Of a DNA stretch of 64,000 nucleotides, positions 43,963-53,300 are shown piece after piece (position 1 is the first letter of the stretch; each line of letters starts with the position of its first letter). The DNA is from Anaerolineae bacterium (GTDB lineage Bacteria > Chloroflexota > Anaerolineae > Aggregatilineales > UBA2796). A program made the position numbers and the translations under genes. Location: NCBI GenBank assembly GCA_019637555.1, contig JAHBVK010000002.1, positions 124,001 through 188,000 on the forward strand, written 5' to 3'. A model generated the notes under the pieces. It saw only the letters and a list, made by a program, of their open reading frames with translations. It had not been told where the DNA came from and made no database searches.

Positions 43963-44625
43963 ATGTCAAACATAAACCTAGATGATATATCGCCAGAGAT
44001 GAGACAAGCCGCTTTAAGTCACCTCCGCAGTTCCATTGGCGAAGACAAATATCGGGAGTTGATTTCTCAGTATGGTGAAGAAGGAGCATTGAAGTTATTA
44101 CTGGATGTAGCTGCCACTCAAAAAGAGAGTTCCACCAGTTCAAAGCCCAGAAGCTCAAGCACGAACATTGGATGGACATTATTAATGTACGCGCTTATGG
44201 GAGGAGCAAGTGGATTGCTAGCTAATGTGTCTGGCGGGGAACCTGTAATCGGCGCGATATATGGACTTATAGGGCTTTATTTCGGTCGGCAATTTCTTGG
44301 GGCGGCGAGTAGCACAAAGTCGAGTTCCATGCTTATAGGTGCCCTCGGAATATTGTTTGCAGCGATTTGTGCAGTAGCTGGAATCATCTTTCTGTTCATT
44401 CCGTCGCTTGGTTGGCACTACACAGCGCTTGCTTTCTTGATTGCGATTCCGGTATTTCTCCAGTGTATGTTTCTAGTTGCCGAGTCTACGTATCAGTGTG
44501 AAAACTGCGGAAGTAAAGATACCAAGATCGTAGAGACCTATGTGGGAAGTGGAGGCTATGCAGACAAAGCCAAAGCTACCTATAGACAGTGCAATCAATG
44601 TGGACACGCTCAACGACCATTTTAA
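43963..44625 (+). CDS. Membrane protein with C-terminal zinc ribbon, atypical composition
   Basis: 220 residues, not recognised as a family. Residues 1-65 are soluble and helical (LDDISPEMRQAALSHLRSSIG), followed by about four hydrophobic segments (~70-175) and a C-terminal Zn-ribbon with two Cys-x2-Cys knuckles (YQCENCGSKDT and YRQCNQCGHAQ). The gene is clearly more AT-rich than its neighbours, and I find one GATC in 663 bases where flanking genes have many. Probably acquired by transfer. It interrupts a run of glycosidase genes. Confidence 0.75.
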   Translation: MSNINLDDISPEMRQAALSHLRSSIGEDKYRELISQYGEEGALKLLLDVAATQKESSTSSKPRSSSTNIGWTLLMYALMGGASGLLANVSGGEPVIGAIYGLIGLYFGRQFLGAASSTKSSSMLIGALGILFAAICAVAGIIFLFIPSLGWHYTALAFLIAIPVFLQCMFLVAESTYQCENCGSKDTKIVETYVGSGGYADKAKATYRQCNQCGHAQRPF

Positions 44626-44745
44626 CTACTAATAACTTGTCTTGAAAGCAGCTAACCGGGTTTAGTTTATCCGACAGCTTACGCTAAATATCATGTAAAT
44701 TAAGCTGCGTTAGCGCTAGATACAGCCAGATAAGGATGACGCTGT

Positions 44746-46251
44746 TTGTTACAACTCATGCATAGCTTCAGGGGGCTGACGCCGCCGCAAGAAGTGCTGG
44801 ATGCCGTCCAGCGCGGCGAGATCGCCAGCTTTTGCCTGTTCGGATACAACGTAGAATCACCAGCCCAAGTCCGCGCTATGTGCGAACAGATCAGGAATGC
44901 CGCACAGCGCGGCGGTCAGCCTGTGCCACTGATCGGGATCGATCAGGAGGGCGGTCAGTTGATGGCGGTCAGCAGCGGCGTCAGCGACCTTCCCGGCAAT
45001 ATGGCGCTGGGCGCAACGCGCGATCCCGAACTAGCGTATCTGGTGGGAATGGTGCTGGCGAAGGAATTACGCGCTATCGGCATCAATCTCAATTTCGCGC
45101 CGTCGGTGGATGTGAACACCAACTTCGAGAATCCGGGTATGGGCGTGCGCAGCTTTGGGGACGATCCACGCCTGGTCGCTGATCTCGGGGCGGCGCTGGT
45201 GCGCGGGATGCAAGATCAGGGCGTGATCGCCACTGCCAAGCATTTTCCCGGTATGGGTGCATCCGCTGGCGATACGCACCACACCTCCACCACAGTAGAC
45301 AAAAGCATTGAGCAGTTAGAAGCACAGGATTTGCTGCCCTTCCGTGCCGTGATCAAGGCGGGAGTCGGCGCGATCATGAGTTCACATGTGATCATGACTC
45401 AGCTCGATCCTGATAATCCAGCGACGCTTTCTCATGCCGTGATGACCGAGCTGCTGCGCGGGCGGCTGGACTATTCCGGTCTGCTGATCACCGACGCGAT
45501 GGATATGTATGCAGTCAGCCAATTCGGGGCGCTGGCGAGCACGCAGAGGGCGTTGGCGGCAGGCATCGATCTGGTGCTGCTGGGACATCTGGAGGATAAG
45601 TTCAGCTTGATGCGTGCCCTCGCGGGTACAGAGACCGAGGAAGCACGCAAACGCATCCGTAACGCGCAGCGCTTTGCCGATACCCGACTGCTGCCGTTCG
45701 ACACGCTGAACAATGAAGAGCATCGCGCTATCGGTCAACGGGTGGCAGAACATGCCATTACAGTAGTCAAAGGCGCGGATCATTTGCCACTGCGTCCGCA
45801 AGAAACCGATGTTATCGCTGTGATTACGCCGGAACCCGTCAATGTGACGCCTGCGGATACTACCGATAGGATTCAGATCGGGCTTGCCGGATCGGTGTCG
45901 CGGCGGCATCGAGCAACGATCAGCTACGAACTACCTGCCCGTGCTACGCCCAACGACATCGCCGCGATTCTGGAAGGCGTCGGTTCCGCCAACATCGTGA
46001 TCGTAGGCACCAGTAACGCATATCACGATGCGGGGCAAGCGACGCTGGTACGCGAACTCATCGCGCGGGGCAAGCAGCCTGTCGTCGTGGCAATGCGAAT
46101 GCCGCACGATTTGCAGGCATTCCCCAATGTCGAAGTTTATGTCTGTACCTACAGCTTACGTCCGGTAGCGTTGGAAGCAGCGGCGCGCGTCCTCTTCGGT
46201 GAGATCGCGGCGCGGGGTAGGCTGCCAGTTGCCCTACCGTTGATGCAGTAA
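44746..46251 (+). CDS. GH3 family protein, NagZ-like
   Basis: 501 residues from TTG 44746, with AGGA nine bases upstream and an in-frame stop just before; an ATG at 44758 would cut LLQL, which aligns with the usual N-terminus. Motifs PLIGIDQEGGQLMAV, KHFPGMGASAGDTHHTST (the His/Asp loop typical of NagZ-type acid/base catalysis) and nucleophile Asp250 in LLITDAMDMYA. These point to a beta-N-acetylglucosaminidase-type GH3 rather than a glucosidase. A C-terminal Rossmann-like domain (~350-500) is present. No signal peptide: cytoplasmic, possibly for cell-wall recycling. Confidence 0.85.
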   Translation: MLQLMHSFRGLTPPQEVLDAVQRGEIASFCLFGYNVESPAQVRAMCEQIRNAAQRGGQPVPLIGIDQEGGQLMAVSSGVSDLPGNMALGATRDPELAYLVGMVLAKELRAIGINLNFAPSVDVNTNFENPGMGVRSFGDDPRLVADLGAALVRGMQDQGVIATAKHFPGMGASAGDTHHTSTTVDKSIEQLEAQDLLPFRAVIKAGVGAIMSSHVIMTQLDPDNPATLSHAVMTELLRGRLDYSGLLITDAMDMYAVSQFGALASTQRALAAGIDLVLLGHLEDKFSLMRALAGTETEEARKRIRNAQRFADTRLLPFDTLNNEEHRAIGQRVAEHAITVVKGADHLPLRPQETDVIAVITPEPVNVTPADTTDRIQIGLAGSVSRRHRATISYELPARATPNDIAAILEGVGSANIVIVGTSNAYHDAGQATLVRELIARGKQPVVVAMRMPHDLQAFPNVEVYVCTYSLRPVALEAAARVLFGEIAARGRLPVALPLMQ

Positions 46252-46272
46252 GAGTATTCGGCTCACTTACCT

Positions 46273-46321
46273 CGCTAGGCTGACATCGCCAGACTCATTC
46301 CTCACTGCTGCCAGCCTAGCG
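46273..46321. terminator. Long-loop inverted repeat between the two GH3 genes
   Basis: Perfect 10-bp arms CGCTAGGCTG (46273-46282) and CAGCCTAGCG (46312-46321) with a 29-base loop. Either a terminator or an operator in front of the second GH3 gene. Confidence 0.4.
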
Positions 46322-46369
46322 CACACTAAATACGATCATGTTTCAGTTAGACTCAGGAGCATTATTGTG

Positions 46370-48316
46370 ATGAAACGAGGCTTTGTCGTTCTTTTTCTCA
46401 CGCTGATCGCAGCGATGTTGATTCTTTCTCCGCTGGCAGGCGGGTCACTGAGCGTGGCGATGCAAACCACCAGTACGGCGACTGTAGCGACTACAGCGAC
46501 CACCGCACCTACCCTTGCCCCCACACTTGATAGCAGCGCCTTATATCTGGATGCCACTGCGCCGATTGAAGATCGCATTGCCGATTTGCTGGCGCGGATG
46601 ACCATTGACGAGAAGATCGGGCAAATGGTGCAGGTGGAAAAAGGCAGCATCAGCCCCGATGACATCCGCGATCTGGCGCTTGGATCGCTGCTCAGTGGCG
46701 GCGGTGGCGCTCCCAGTGGTGTCAACAGTGCCGAGAACTGGGCAAAAATGGTCGATGGCTATCAGAAGTATGCGCTGGAGACTCGCCTCGCCATCCCGCT
46801 GATTTACGGTGTGGATGCGGTGCATGGTCATAGCAATGTCTACGGTGCAACGATCTTCCCGCACAACATTGGTTTGGGCGCGACCCGTGACGCTGACTTG
46901 CTGGAACGGATCGGACGTGCGACGGCGGAGGAAATGATCGCCACCGGCATTTACTGGAACTTCGCGCCGTGCGTCGCCGTCGTTCAGGATGTTCGTTGGG
47001 GACGCAGCTACGAGAGCTACAGCGAAAACCCTGCTATCGTCTCTGAACTTGCTACCGCTTACATCAAAGGTCTGCAGACCGATCACCTCGGCGCGGCGGA
47101 TACGGTGATCGCTACTGCCAAACATTTCGTCGGTGATGGCGGTACGGCATTCGACTCCTCGACTACCTACAATGGGGCTACACGCTATTCGCTGGATCAG
47201 GGCGTGACCGAGGTGGATGAGGCGACACTGCGGGCGATCCATCTGCTGCCTTACGAAGCGGCGATCAAGCAGGGTGCTTTGAGCATCATGGCATCCTTCT
47301 CCAGTTGGGACGGCTTGAAGATGCACGCGCAGAAGTATCTGCTTACCGATGTGCTCAAGGGCGAACTGGGCTTCACTGGCTTTGTAGTTTCGGACTGGGG
47401 CGGTATCGACCAGATCAGCAAAGATTACTATACCGCCGTCGTCACCTCGATTAATGCTGGTGTGGATATGAACATGGTGCCGCAGAAATATCCGCAGTTT
47501 ATCAAGGTGATGCAGCAAGCTGTGGAGAAGGGCGATATCTCCGTCGAGCGCATCGATGACGCGGTGACACGCATCCTCCGCGCCAAGTTCAAGATGGGCT
47601 TGTTCGAGCATCCGTTCAGCGATCCTGAGATGCTCCAGACCGTCGGTTCGGCAGAACACCGTGCGCTGGCGCGGGAAGCGGTGGCAAAATCACAGGTGCT
47701 GCTGAAGAATGAAGGCGATGTGCTGCCCCTGAGCGCTGATACGCCGCTGATCTTCATCGCTGGCGAGGGCGCGGATAACATCGGCATCCAGAGCGGCGGC
47801 TGGACGATCTCATGGCAGGGATCAGCGGGCAATATCACCGTCGGCACAACGATCCGCGAGGGCATCGAGCAGGCGGTAGGCGCGAATAGCAAGGTCATTT
47901 ACGACCGTCTGGGGCGTTTCCGCAGCACGGATGAAACGGCAGATGTCGGCATCGTGGTGGTTTCCGAACTGCCCTATGCCGAAGGGGTAGGCGATAGCAA
48001 GACGCTGGAACTGAGTACCGCCAATGTCTCGCTGGTCAACCGCGTACGTGAGCGCGTCAAGAAACTGATCGTGATCGTTGTCTCCGGCAGACCGCTGATC
48101 ATCAACGATCAGGTGGAACTAGCGGATGCAGTGGTCGCCGCATGGCTGCCGGGTACGGAAGGTGCGGGCGTGGCGGATGTGCTGTTCGGCAAACTGCCGT
48201 TCACGGGTAAACTCTCGGTGACGTGGATGCGCAGTGTCGATCAGTTGCCAGTGGGCAGTGGCACAGGCGATGCGCTGTTTCCGTTCGGTTTCGGCTTAAC
48301 GACTACGGCGAAATAG
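46370..48316 (+). CDS. Secreted GH3 beta-glucosidase
   Basis: 648 residues from ATG 46370 with AGGAG upstream. Signal peptide (~1-32), then a Thr/Ala/Pro linker (QTTSTATVATTATTAPTLAP). The GH3 barrel carries IPLIYGVDAVHGHSNVYGATIFPHNIGLGA, ATAKHFVGDGGT and the nucleophile Asp342 in GFVVSDWGGID. The C-terminal alpha/beta sandwich (~410-648) supplies the KNEGDVLPLS and WLPGTEGAGVADVLFG motifs. ExoP/BglX-like, acting outside the cell on beta-glucans or cello-oligosaccharides, with the GH1 enzyme finishing the job inside. Confidence 0.93.
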   Translation: MKRGFVVLFLTLIAAMLILSPLAGGSLSVAMQTTSTATVATTATTAPTLAPTLDSSALYLDATAPIEDRIADLLARMTIDEKIGQMVQVEKGSISPDDIRDLALGSLLSGGGGAPSGVNSAENWAKMVDGYQKYALETRLAIPLIYGVDAVHGHSNVYGATIFPHNIGLGATRDADLLERIGRATAEEMIATGIYWNFAPCVAVVQDVRWGRSYESYSENPAIVSELATAYIKGLQTDHLGAADTVIATAKHFVGDGGTAFDSSTTYNGATRYSLDQGVTEVDEATLRAIHLLPYEAAIKQGALSIMASFSSWDGLKMHAQKYLLTDVLKGELGFTGFVVSDWGGIDQISKDYYTAVVTSINAGVDMNMVPQKYPQFIKVMQQAVEKGDISVERIDDAVTRILRAKFKMGLFEHPFSDPEMLQTVGSAEHRALAREAVAKSQVLLKNEGDVLPLSADTPLIFIAGEGADNIGIQSGGWTISWQGSAGNITVGTTIREGIEQAVGANSKVIYDRLGRFRSTDETADVGIVVVSELPYAEGVGDSKTLELSTANVSLVNRVRERVKKLIVIVVSGRPLIINDQVELADAVVAAWLPGTEGAGVADVLFGKLPFTGKLSVTWMRSVDQLPVGSGTGDALFPFGFGLTTTAK

Positions 48317-48318
48317 CG

Positions 48319-48571
48319 AATTTTCCAGAGGGCAGGTTGAGAAACCTGCCTCTACGCGATCATAATTTGATAAACATCATTGTAGGGGTGGGTTTGTAAC
48401 CCACCCTCGCTATAGTTGTTCCGAACGATTGCCAGTAGACAGCGGCAACGCAGAAGCAAATTTCCAGAGGACAGGTTTTCCAATCTGCCCCTACGCGATC
48501 ATAATTTGATAAACGTCATTGTAGGGGTGGGTTTGTAACCCACCCCTCGCTATAGTTGTTCCGAACGGTTG
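48319..48571. repeat. Two direct 113-bp copies of a family D paired-palindrome element
   Basis: 48319-48431 and 48459-48571 are near-identical except for the first hairpin. Each has hairpin one (GGCAGGTT...AACCTGCC in the first copy, degraded in the second), a spacer starting CTACGCGATCATAATTTG, and hairpin two (GTAGGGGTGGGTTTGTAACCCACCC). The duplication spans the whole gap up to the ribosome site of the next gene. Confidence 0.8.
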
Positions 48572-48589
48572 TTGCGAAAGGAGACTGCC

Positions 48590-48862
48590 ATGAAAGCGAT
48601 TGACATCACAGGTCACGAGCAGATCAGACTTGAGCATAAAGTCTATAACGGTCACGAAGGCGTAGATGCGCGGATGTGGGTGATCCTCAAAGGCGAATCG
48701 GATTACACGCCGACGCAGCAGGGTTTCTGGCTGCCGATGGATAAGGCTGATGCTGTTCTAAAGGCACTTGAGGCAGAAATCGCGGAACCGGTGGACACTG
48801 AAGTTGACGGTTACAGCGCTGACGATCGGGCTGCTGGCGCGGGGGCTAAACTGGATCGGTAA
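48590..48862 (+). CDS. Small protein with PC4/p15-like pattern
   Basis: 90 residues from ATG 48590, strong ribosome site (AAAGGAG). The central IRLEHKVYNGHEGVDARMWVILKGESDYTPTQQGFWLPMDKADAVLKALEAEI follows the layout of the bacterial PC4-like single-strand DNA-binding fold (K--NG---VD-R-W-------PT--G--L------VL--L). This is a pattern match by eye and only moderately secure. The tail (~70-90) is acidic and Ala/Gly-rich. It begins immediately after the duplicated repeat. Confidence 0.6.
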   Translation: MKAIDITGHEQIRLEHKVYNGHEGVDARMWVILKGESDYTPTQQGFWLPMDKADAVLKALEAEIAEPVDTEVDGYSADDRAAGAGAKLDR

Positions 48863-48909
48863 TTCTTTGAAATAGCTAGGAACATCACTTCTACTTAAGA
48901 GACTTAGTT

Positions 48910-48947
48910 GACGAGGGAAGCAGCCTATACAAGCCACTTCCCTCGTC
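48910..48947. terminator. Bidirectional terminator hairpin
   Basis: Perfect 11-bp stem GACGAGGGAAG/CTTCCCTCGTC with a 16-base loop, between convergent genes. Confidence 0.65.
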
Positions 48948-48966
48948 GTTGAGAAGCTAATAACTA

Positions 48967-50052
48967 TTACGGTACGCGGATGGCACGTACTTGCTGCCAC
49001 GCATGATGTACCGCTTCGCTGAACGAATCCCAGTCACCTTCGGGATAGCGCTCCGTCCAATCTTTGCGTGCATATGGTTCGACTTCTGACCAGAGCAGCG
49101 AGTTGTAGCGCGGATCGTAGCCTAGCTCGTAACCATAGCGATAGCTCGGCAAGTATAGATCATAGGCATAGCCTGTCTTGCCGTAGTGAGTGGCGTAGTG
49201 CTTGCGGAAGTCCATATCGTAGGTATCGAAATCCGCCTGACTGCTGCCGTTGATCCAGTGATGCGGCTCAGACTCGCCCATCATCGTAGACAGGGGCTGA
49301 GCTTGTGAGGCACGCGGCGCTGCCGTTGTGTTAGCATTGCTGCGCTCCGCCGCACTCACGCGGTGACGTGCCGTGTCATCCAGCGAACCGTCGCTTAGTG
49401 GTTCGGGAATAGTCGGCGCGGTGCTGGTAGTGCTAGCGGCAGATTGTGCCTGCGCTTGGTAGGGCGGCGCATTCTCATCGAAGCCCTTCCATCCAGCGGT
49501 TTCCCATTCCAGCGAACGCTGCGCTATATCGACAGCGTGGAAATCGCGCATGATGTCTTGTGCGAGGAAGGATTTACCATCCGTCGCCTGTACAATCACC
49601 AGCGCCGATCCGCGCCGCACGCCCTCGGCGTAACGCTGCGCCTCTTCTTCACTAAATCCACTCTTGACCATAGCGGCAACGATTCCACCAACTGCCGCAC
49701 CCGTCACTGCACCAACCGTGCCGCCCGTCAGCGCACCGACCACTGGACCCAGCGCCACGATTGCGCCAATGCCCGGAATGGTGATCGCAGCTAAGCCTGC
49801 CAACACACCAGTCACCGCACCAACTACTGCACCGAATCCTGCGCCTTCTTCAGCGGATACGGCATCCGCGTTAGCGTCGGTGATCTCAATGCGTTGAGCG
49901 TTCGCCACATTGACGAACTGTGCGTAATTGGTCGCCGCGTTAGTGGCGATCAAGCTGATGTCCGAGCTGTTGAATCCACGTTTGATCAGCTCATCAACTG
50001 CCCCTTGCGCGTCTTCAAACCTGTCGAATAAAGCGCCAACTGATTTCGTCAT
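48967..50052 (-). CDS. YflT/GSP17M-like general stress protein with Gly-zipper centre
   Basis: 361 residues from ATG 50052, the better placed of two nearby ATGs behind GAGGAAAGGAA. Residues 1-60 (SVGALFDRFEDAQGAVDELIKRGFNSSDISLIA) match the heat-induced stress protein YflT/GSP17M domain. Residues ~70-130 are Gly/Ala-rich and hydrophobic (GAVVGAVTGVLAGLAA...), a glycine-zipper membrane element. After a Ser/Thr/Pro linker comes a conserved ~90-residue C-terminal domain (DFRKHYATHYG, YRYGYELGYDPRY, WSEVEPYARKDW, AVHHAWQQV) seen in Deinococcus- and Chloroflexota-type stress proteins. Likely induced under stress; function unproven. Confidence 0.78.
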   Translation of the reverse strand: MTKSVGALFDRFEDAQGAVDELIKRGFNSSDISLIATNAATNYAQFVNVANAQRIEITDANADAVSAEEGAGFGAVVGAVTGVLAGLAAITIPGIGAIVALGPVVGALTGGTVGAVTGAAVGGIVAAMVKSGFSEEEAQRYAEGVRRGSALVIVQATDGKSFLAQDIMRDFHAVDIAQRSLEWETAGWKGFDENAPPYQAQAQSAASTTSTAPTIPEPLSDGSLDDTARHRVSAAERSNANTTAAPRASQAQPLSTMMGESEPHHWINGSSQADFDTYDMDFRKHYATHYGKTGYAYDLYLPSYRYGYELGYDPRYNSLLWSEVEPYARKDWTERYPEGDWDSFSEAVHHAWQQVRAIRVP

Positions 50053-50360
50053 GATCATTTCCTTTCCTCGTGTAATACGGAAAGTTAGCTGCGCGGTAAC
50101 TCCAACAACCTCTAATCACGTTCGCACTACAGTGATAACCCGCGCAGTTTTCCAGTAACTGCTAACATTGCCATCCATCGGATGCTGCTAGCTAAGTGCT
50201 CACAACATTACCGATAGCCTACAGCGACTGTTTGGGGAAGTGAGCCGCCTACCGTCGCTGTTACATTCATAGGGTAGTGTGGGCGAACTAAAAAAGTCCG
50301 AAACGCAAATGTTTAGCTGCGTTGGACACCACAAAATTTGGGGGTTCGTCTTGAGTGAGG
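50053..50360. other. 308-bp gap upstream of the stress gene
   Basis: No gene. It holds an imperfect inverted repeat (CTGCGCGG near 50089 against CCGCGCAG near 50143) and, at its right end, the terminator of the large kinase gene. Confidence 0.5.
50290..50327 (-). terminator. Intrinsic terminator of the histidine kinase gene
   Basis: On the minus strand GTCC-AACGC, a 12-base loop, GCGTT-TC-GGAC, then six T. A 9-bp stem with a two-base bulge, 34 bases after the stop. Confidence 0.65.
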
Positions 50361-53300
50361 TTAGCGTCCCAGCAGCGGGATCGTGAAGCTGATTCGCAGT
50401 CCAGCAGTCGGCTTGTCTTCGATCCAGATTTGACCGCCGTGCGCTTCAACCAAGCCTTTGCAGATCGCCAAGCCCAGTCCCGCGCCTTTAGCTTTGGGTG
50501 ATGCCTGCGACTCGATTTGGCGGAATGCCTCAAAGGCGTTGTTTCGTTCTTCCGGTGGGATGCCCATCCCCTGATCATCGACGGTCAGGCACATGAAGCG
50601 ATCCTGAGCCTGTGCGGTGATAACGATTGGCGTATCTTCAGGCGAGTACTTGACCGCGTTATCCACCAGATTGACTAGTACCTGCGCGATGCGATCTCTA
50701 TCGGCGAAGACCAAAGGCAAATTCTGAGCGATCTCTACCACCAGTGGATGCATTTCGGTGAGCGCTGAAAGCTGGGGCATCGCCGTTCCTACAATCTGCG
50801 ACAGCGGTATTGGCTGGGGCTGAATCCCCAGCGATCCCGCTTGCAAGCGCGAAAGATCGAGCAACTGCTCGATCAAGCCGGTCAGCCGATCCGATTCATC
50901 GTTGATGATGCTCAGGAATTCATGCTGACTCTTTTCATCCCACTGTACATCCGTCGCCAGCAGCGAGGTAGTGAAGCCCTTGATCGATGCCAGCGGCGTG
51001 CGTAATTCGTGAGAGATCATTGCCAAAAATTGCAGCTTCACCTGATCCGCGCGTTCGGCTTCGCGCCGCGCCCGCGACTCGGCAGTGAGCAGTTGTAGAT
51101 TGTTCATCGCTGCCGAAAGCTGCGTGACCAGAATTTGTAGATGCTGATGATCGTCGGCATCCCACCCCTGTGTAACTGCCCGATACAGGATCAACATACC
51201 GAAGCAGTCGCGCCCCGAAAGCAATGGCAGCAAATAGACACTGCCGACATCTAAATCGCTGAAACGGGAGCGCAGATCGTCCGTTATCCGTTCATCTTTG
51301 TAGAGGTTCTCCAACAATACAGGGCGCTCCGTCGAGCAAATCTGCGCGAACAGGCTGTTCTTTAAAACGCCCTTCTCGCCCAATCCCGGCAAGCCCGCAT
51401 CGGGGTTGAGCACCGCCCTGACCTCGTAGCTTTCCGGCATCATCTCGCCCCAAAGCTGGTTAAAGACAATGATCGCCGCTTGATTGATGCCGGGGATGTA
51501 ACGGCTGGAGAGCAGCGCGCGCAGGATTTCTGTTGGCGTTTGCGCCAAGCCGATCTGAATGCAAATATCGCTGAGATCGCGGGTGCGCTCTAAGGTAGAG
51601 GCGACCCGGGCTTCCGTTTGGCGACGTTCGCTGATGTCGCGGAAGATCAACACCACGCCGATGATTTGACCATTTTCGTCGCGGATCGGGGCGGCGCTGT
51701 CATCAATCGGTACTTCTATACCCGTGCGCGAAATCAATATCGTGTGGTTCGCCAGCCCGACGACAACCCCCTCATTAAGCACTTTGGTCACCGGATTATC
51801 CGCAGGACGGCGTGTATATTCATTGACAATGTTGAACACATCGTTGAGGTTGCGTCCAGCCGCTTCCTCATACAGCCATCCCGTCAGCGATTGTGCCACT
51901 TCATTCATGAAGTTGATGTGCCCGTCGGCATCAGTAGCAATCACGGCATCACCGATGCTGGAAAGCGTCACCTGCAACCGTCCGCGCTGCCGCTGCGACG
52001 ATTGATAGAGGCGGGCATTGTCGAAAGTCAGCGCGGCGCGGTTCGCCAATTCTTGCAGGAACTGCATACTCTCCGCCGTATAGCGACGCCCTGAATCGGT
52101 GTATGCCAGTGTGATCGCGCCCAATTGCTGCTCTCGTACCCGCAGCGGGACGATAGCGACGGACGTAGTGCCGATCTTGCGCAGCAGGTCGGCGTGCTCC
52201 TGATTGCCTCTGGCAACGCCTGCCAGATGTTCTTCCGTGAACTGCTCGTAGAAAATCGGTTCGCCTGTGCGCATCACCTTCGCCAGATTGGGGCGATTCT
52301 CTTCGGAAGGGTACGTGCGCAGCATTTGCTGAAGCAGAAGCATCGTCTCTAGGCGACGGGCGGAGACGGCAACTTGCGAAACCGCGTCATCATCCAGCAC
52401 ATGGATGTCCGCCCAATCCGCGAAGCGCGGGATCAACAAGCGGGCGACGTGGTTAAGCTGGCGCGGCAAACTCGGCGGGGTGGCTGCTAACTGCGTCGCT
52501 TCCGCTAGCAGTTCGGCTTGTTCGCGCTCAAGCTGCAACTGGGCGACTGCTGCCTGTTCCTGCCGATATAGGCGACTGCGCTCCAGTGCCTGCGCCGATT
52601 TCAGCGCCAGCGTGACCATGAAGATTTGCTCATCAAGATCAAATTTACGCGGCTCGGCAAAACTTAGCAGCAGCGCCCCTGTTATGCGTCCCTCGCTAAT
52701 CAATGGGATGGCAGCCCATGCTTTGCCTTCCCGCGCGGCTGTGTTCATATTGGGGTATTGGGCAAACAGCGATTCAGGCGATTCCAGCCACAGCGGTTGA
52801 CCTGATTTGATGGAGTCGGCGGCTGGACTCGGCATGTCGATGGGAAAGACATGCCAATTGCTCATAGTTTCCTGAGCGTAGCCAACGGATTCTACTAATT
52901 GTAGCTGCGTTCCATCAGCACTCAGGCGTACTACTGACGCCGCGAATGCGCCGCACGCCTGCCTGCCTTCGTTCAAGATCACATCGATGGCTTCTCGCTC
53001 GGCACTAGTCTCCGTCCTCGACAGCAGATCAATGATCGTCTGCAGGCGGCTGAGGCGGCGGACCGCCAGTTCCGCACGTTGGCGGGCTGTTTGCGCTTCG
53101 CGGTAGAGCAAGGTGTTATCAATCGCCAGCGCGGCTTGTTCGGCTAGCTTGCTCGCCAGCGCGGCGTCTGCTTCATCGTAGCGGCGGTTGGATTCGGCAG
53201 CGATCAGAGAGATCGCGCCCAGCAGCCGTCCCCGTGCAATCAGTGGCACGACGATGGCAGAGCGCATCTGTAAATTGCGCAGAATCTCTAGATGCTCCTC

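Noticed and set aside
48319-48571. Repeat-spacer look resembling a tiny CRISPR array
   Set aside because: Only two units, each 113 bp and made of palindromic hairpins, with no cas genes; this is a duplicated REP-like element.
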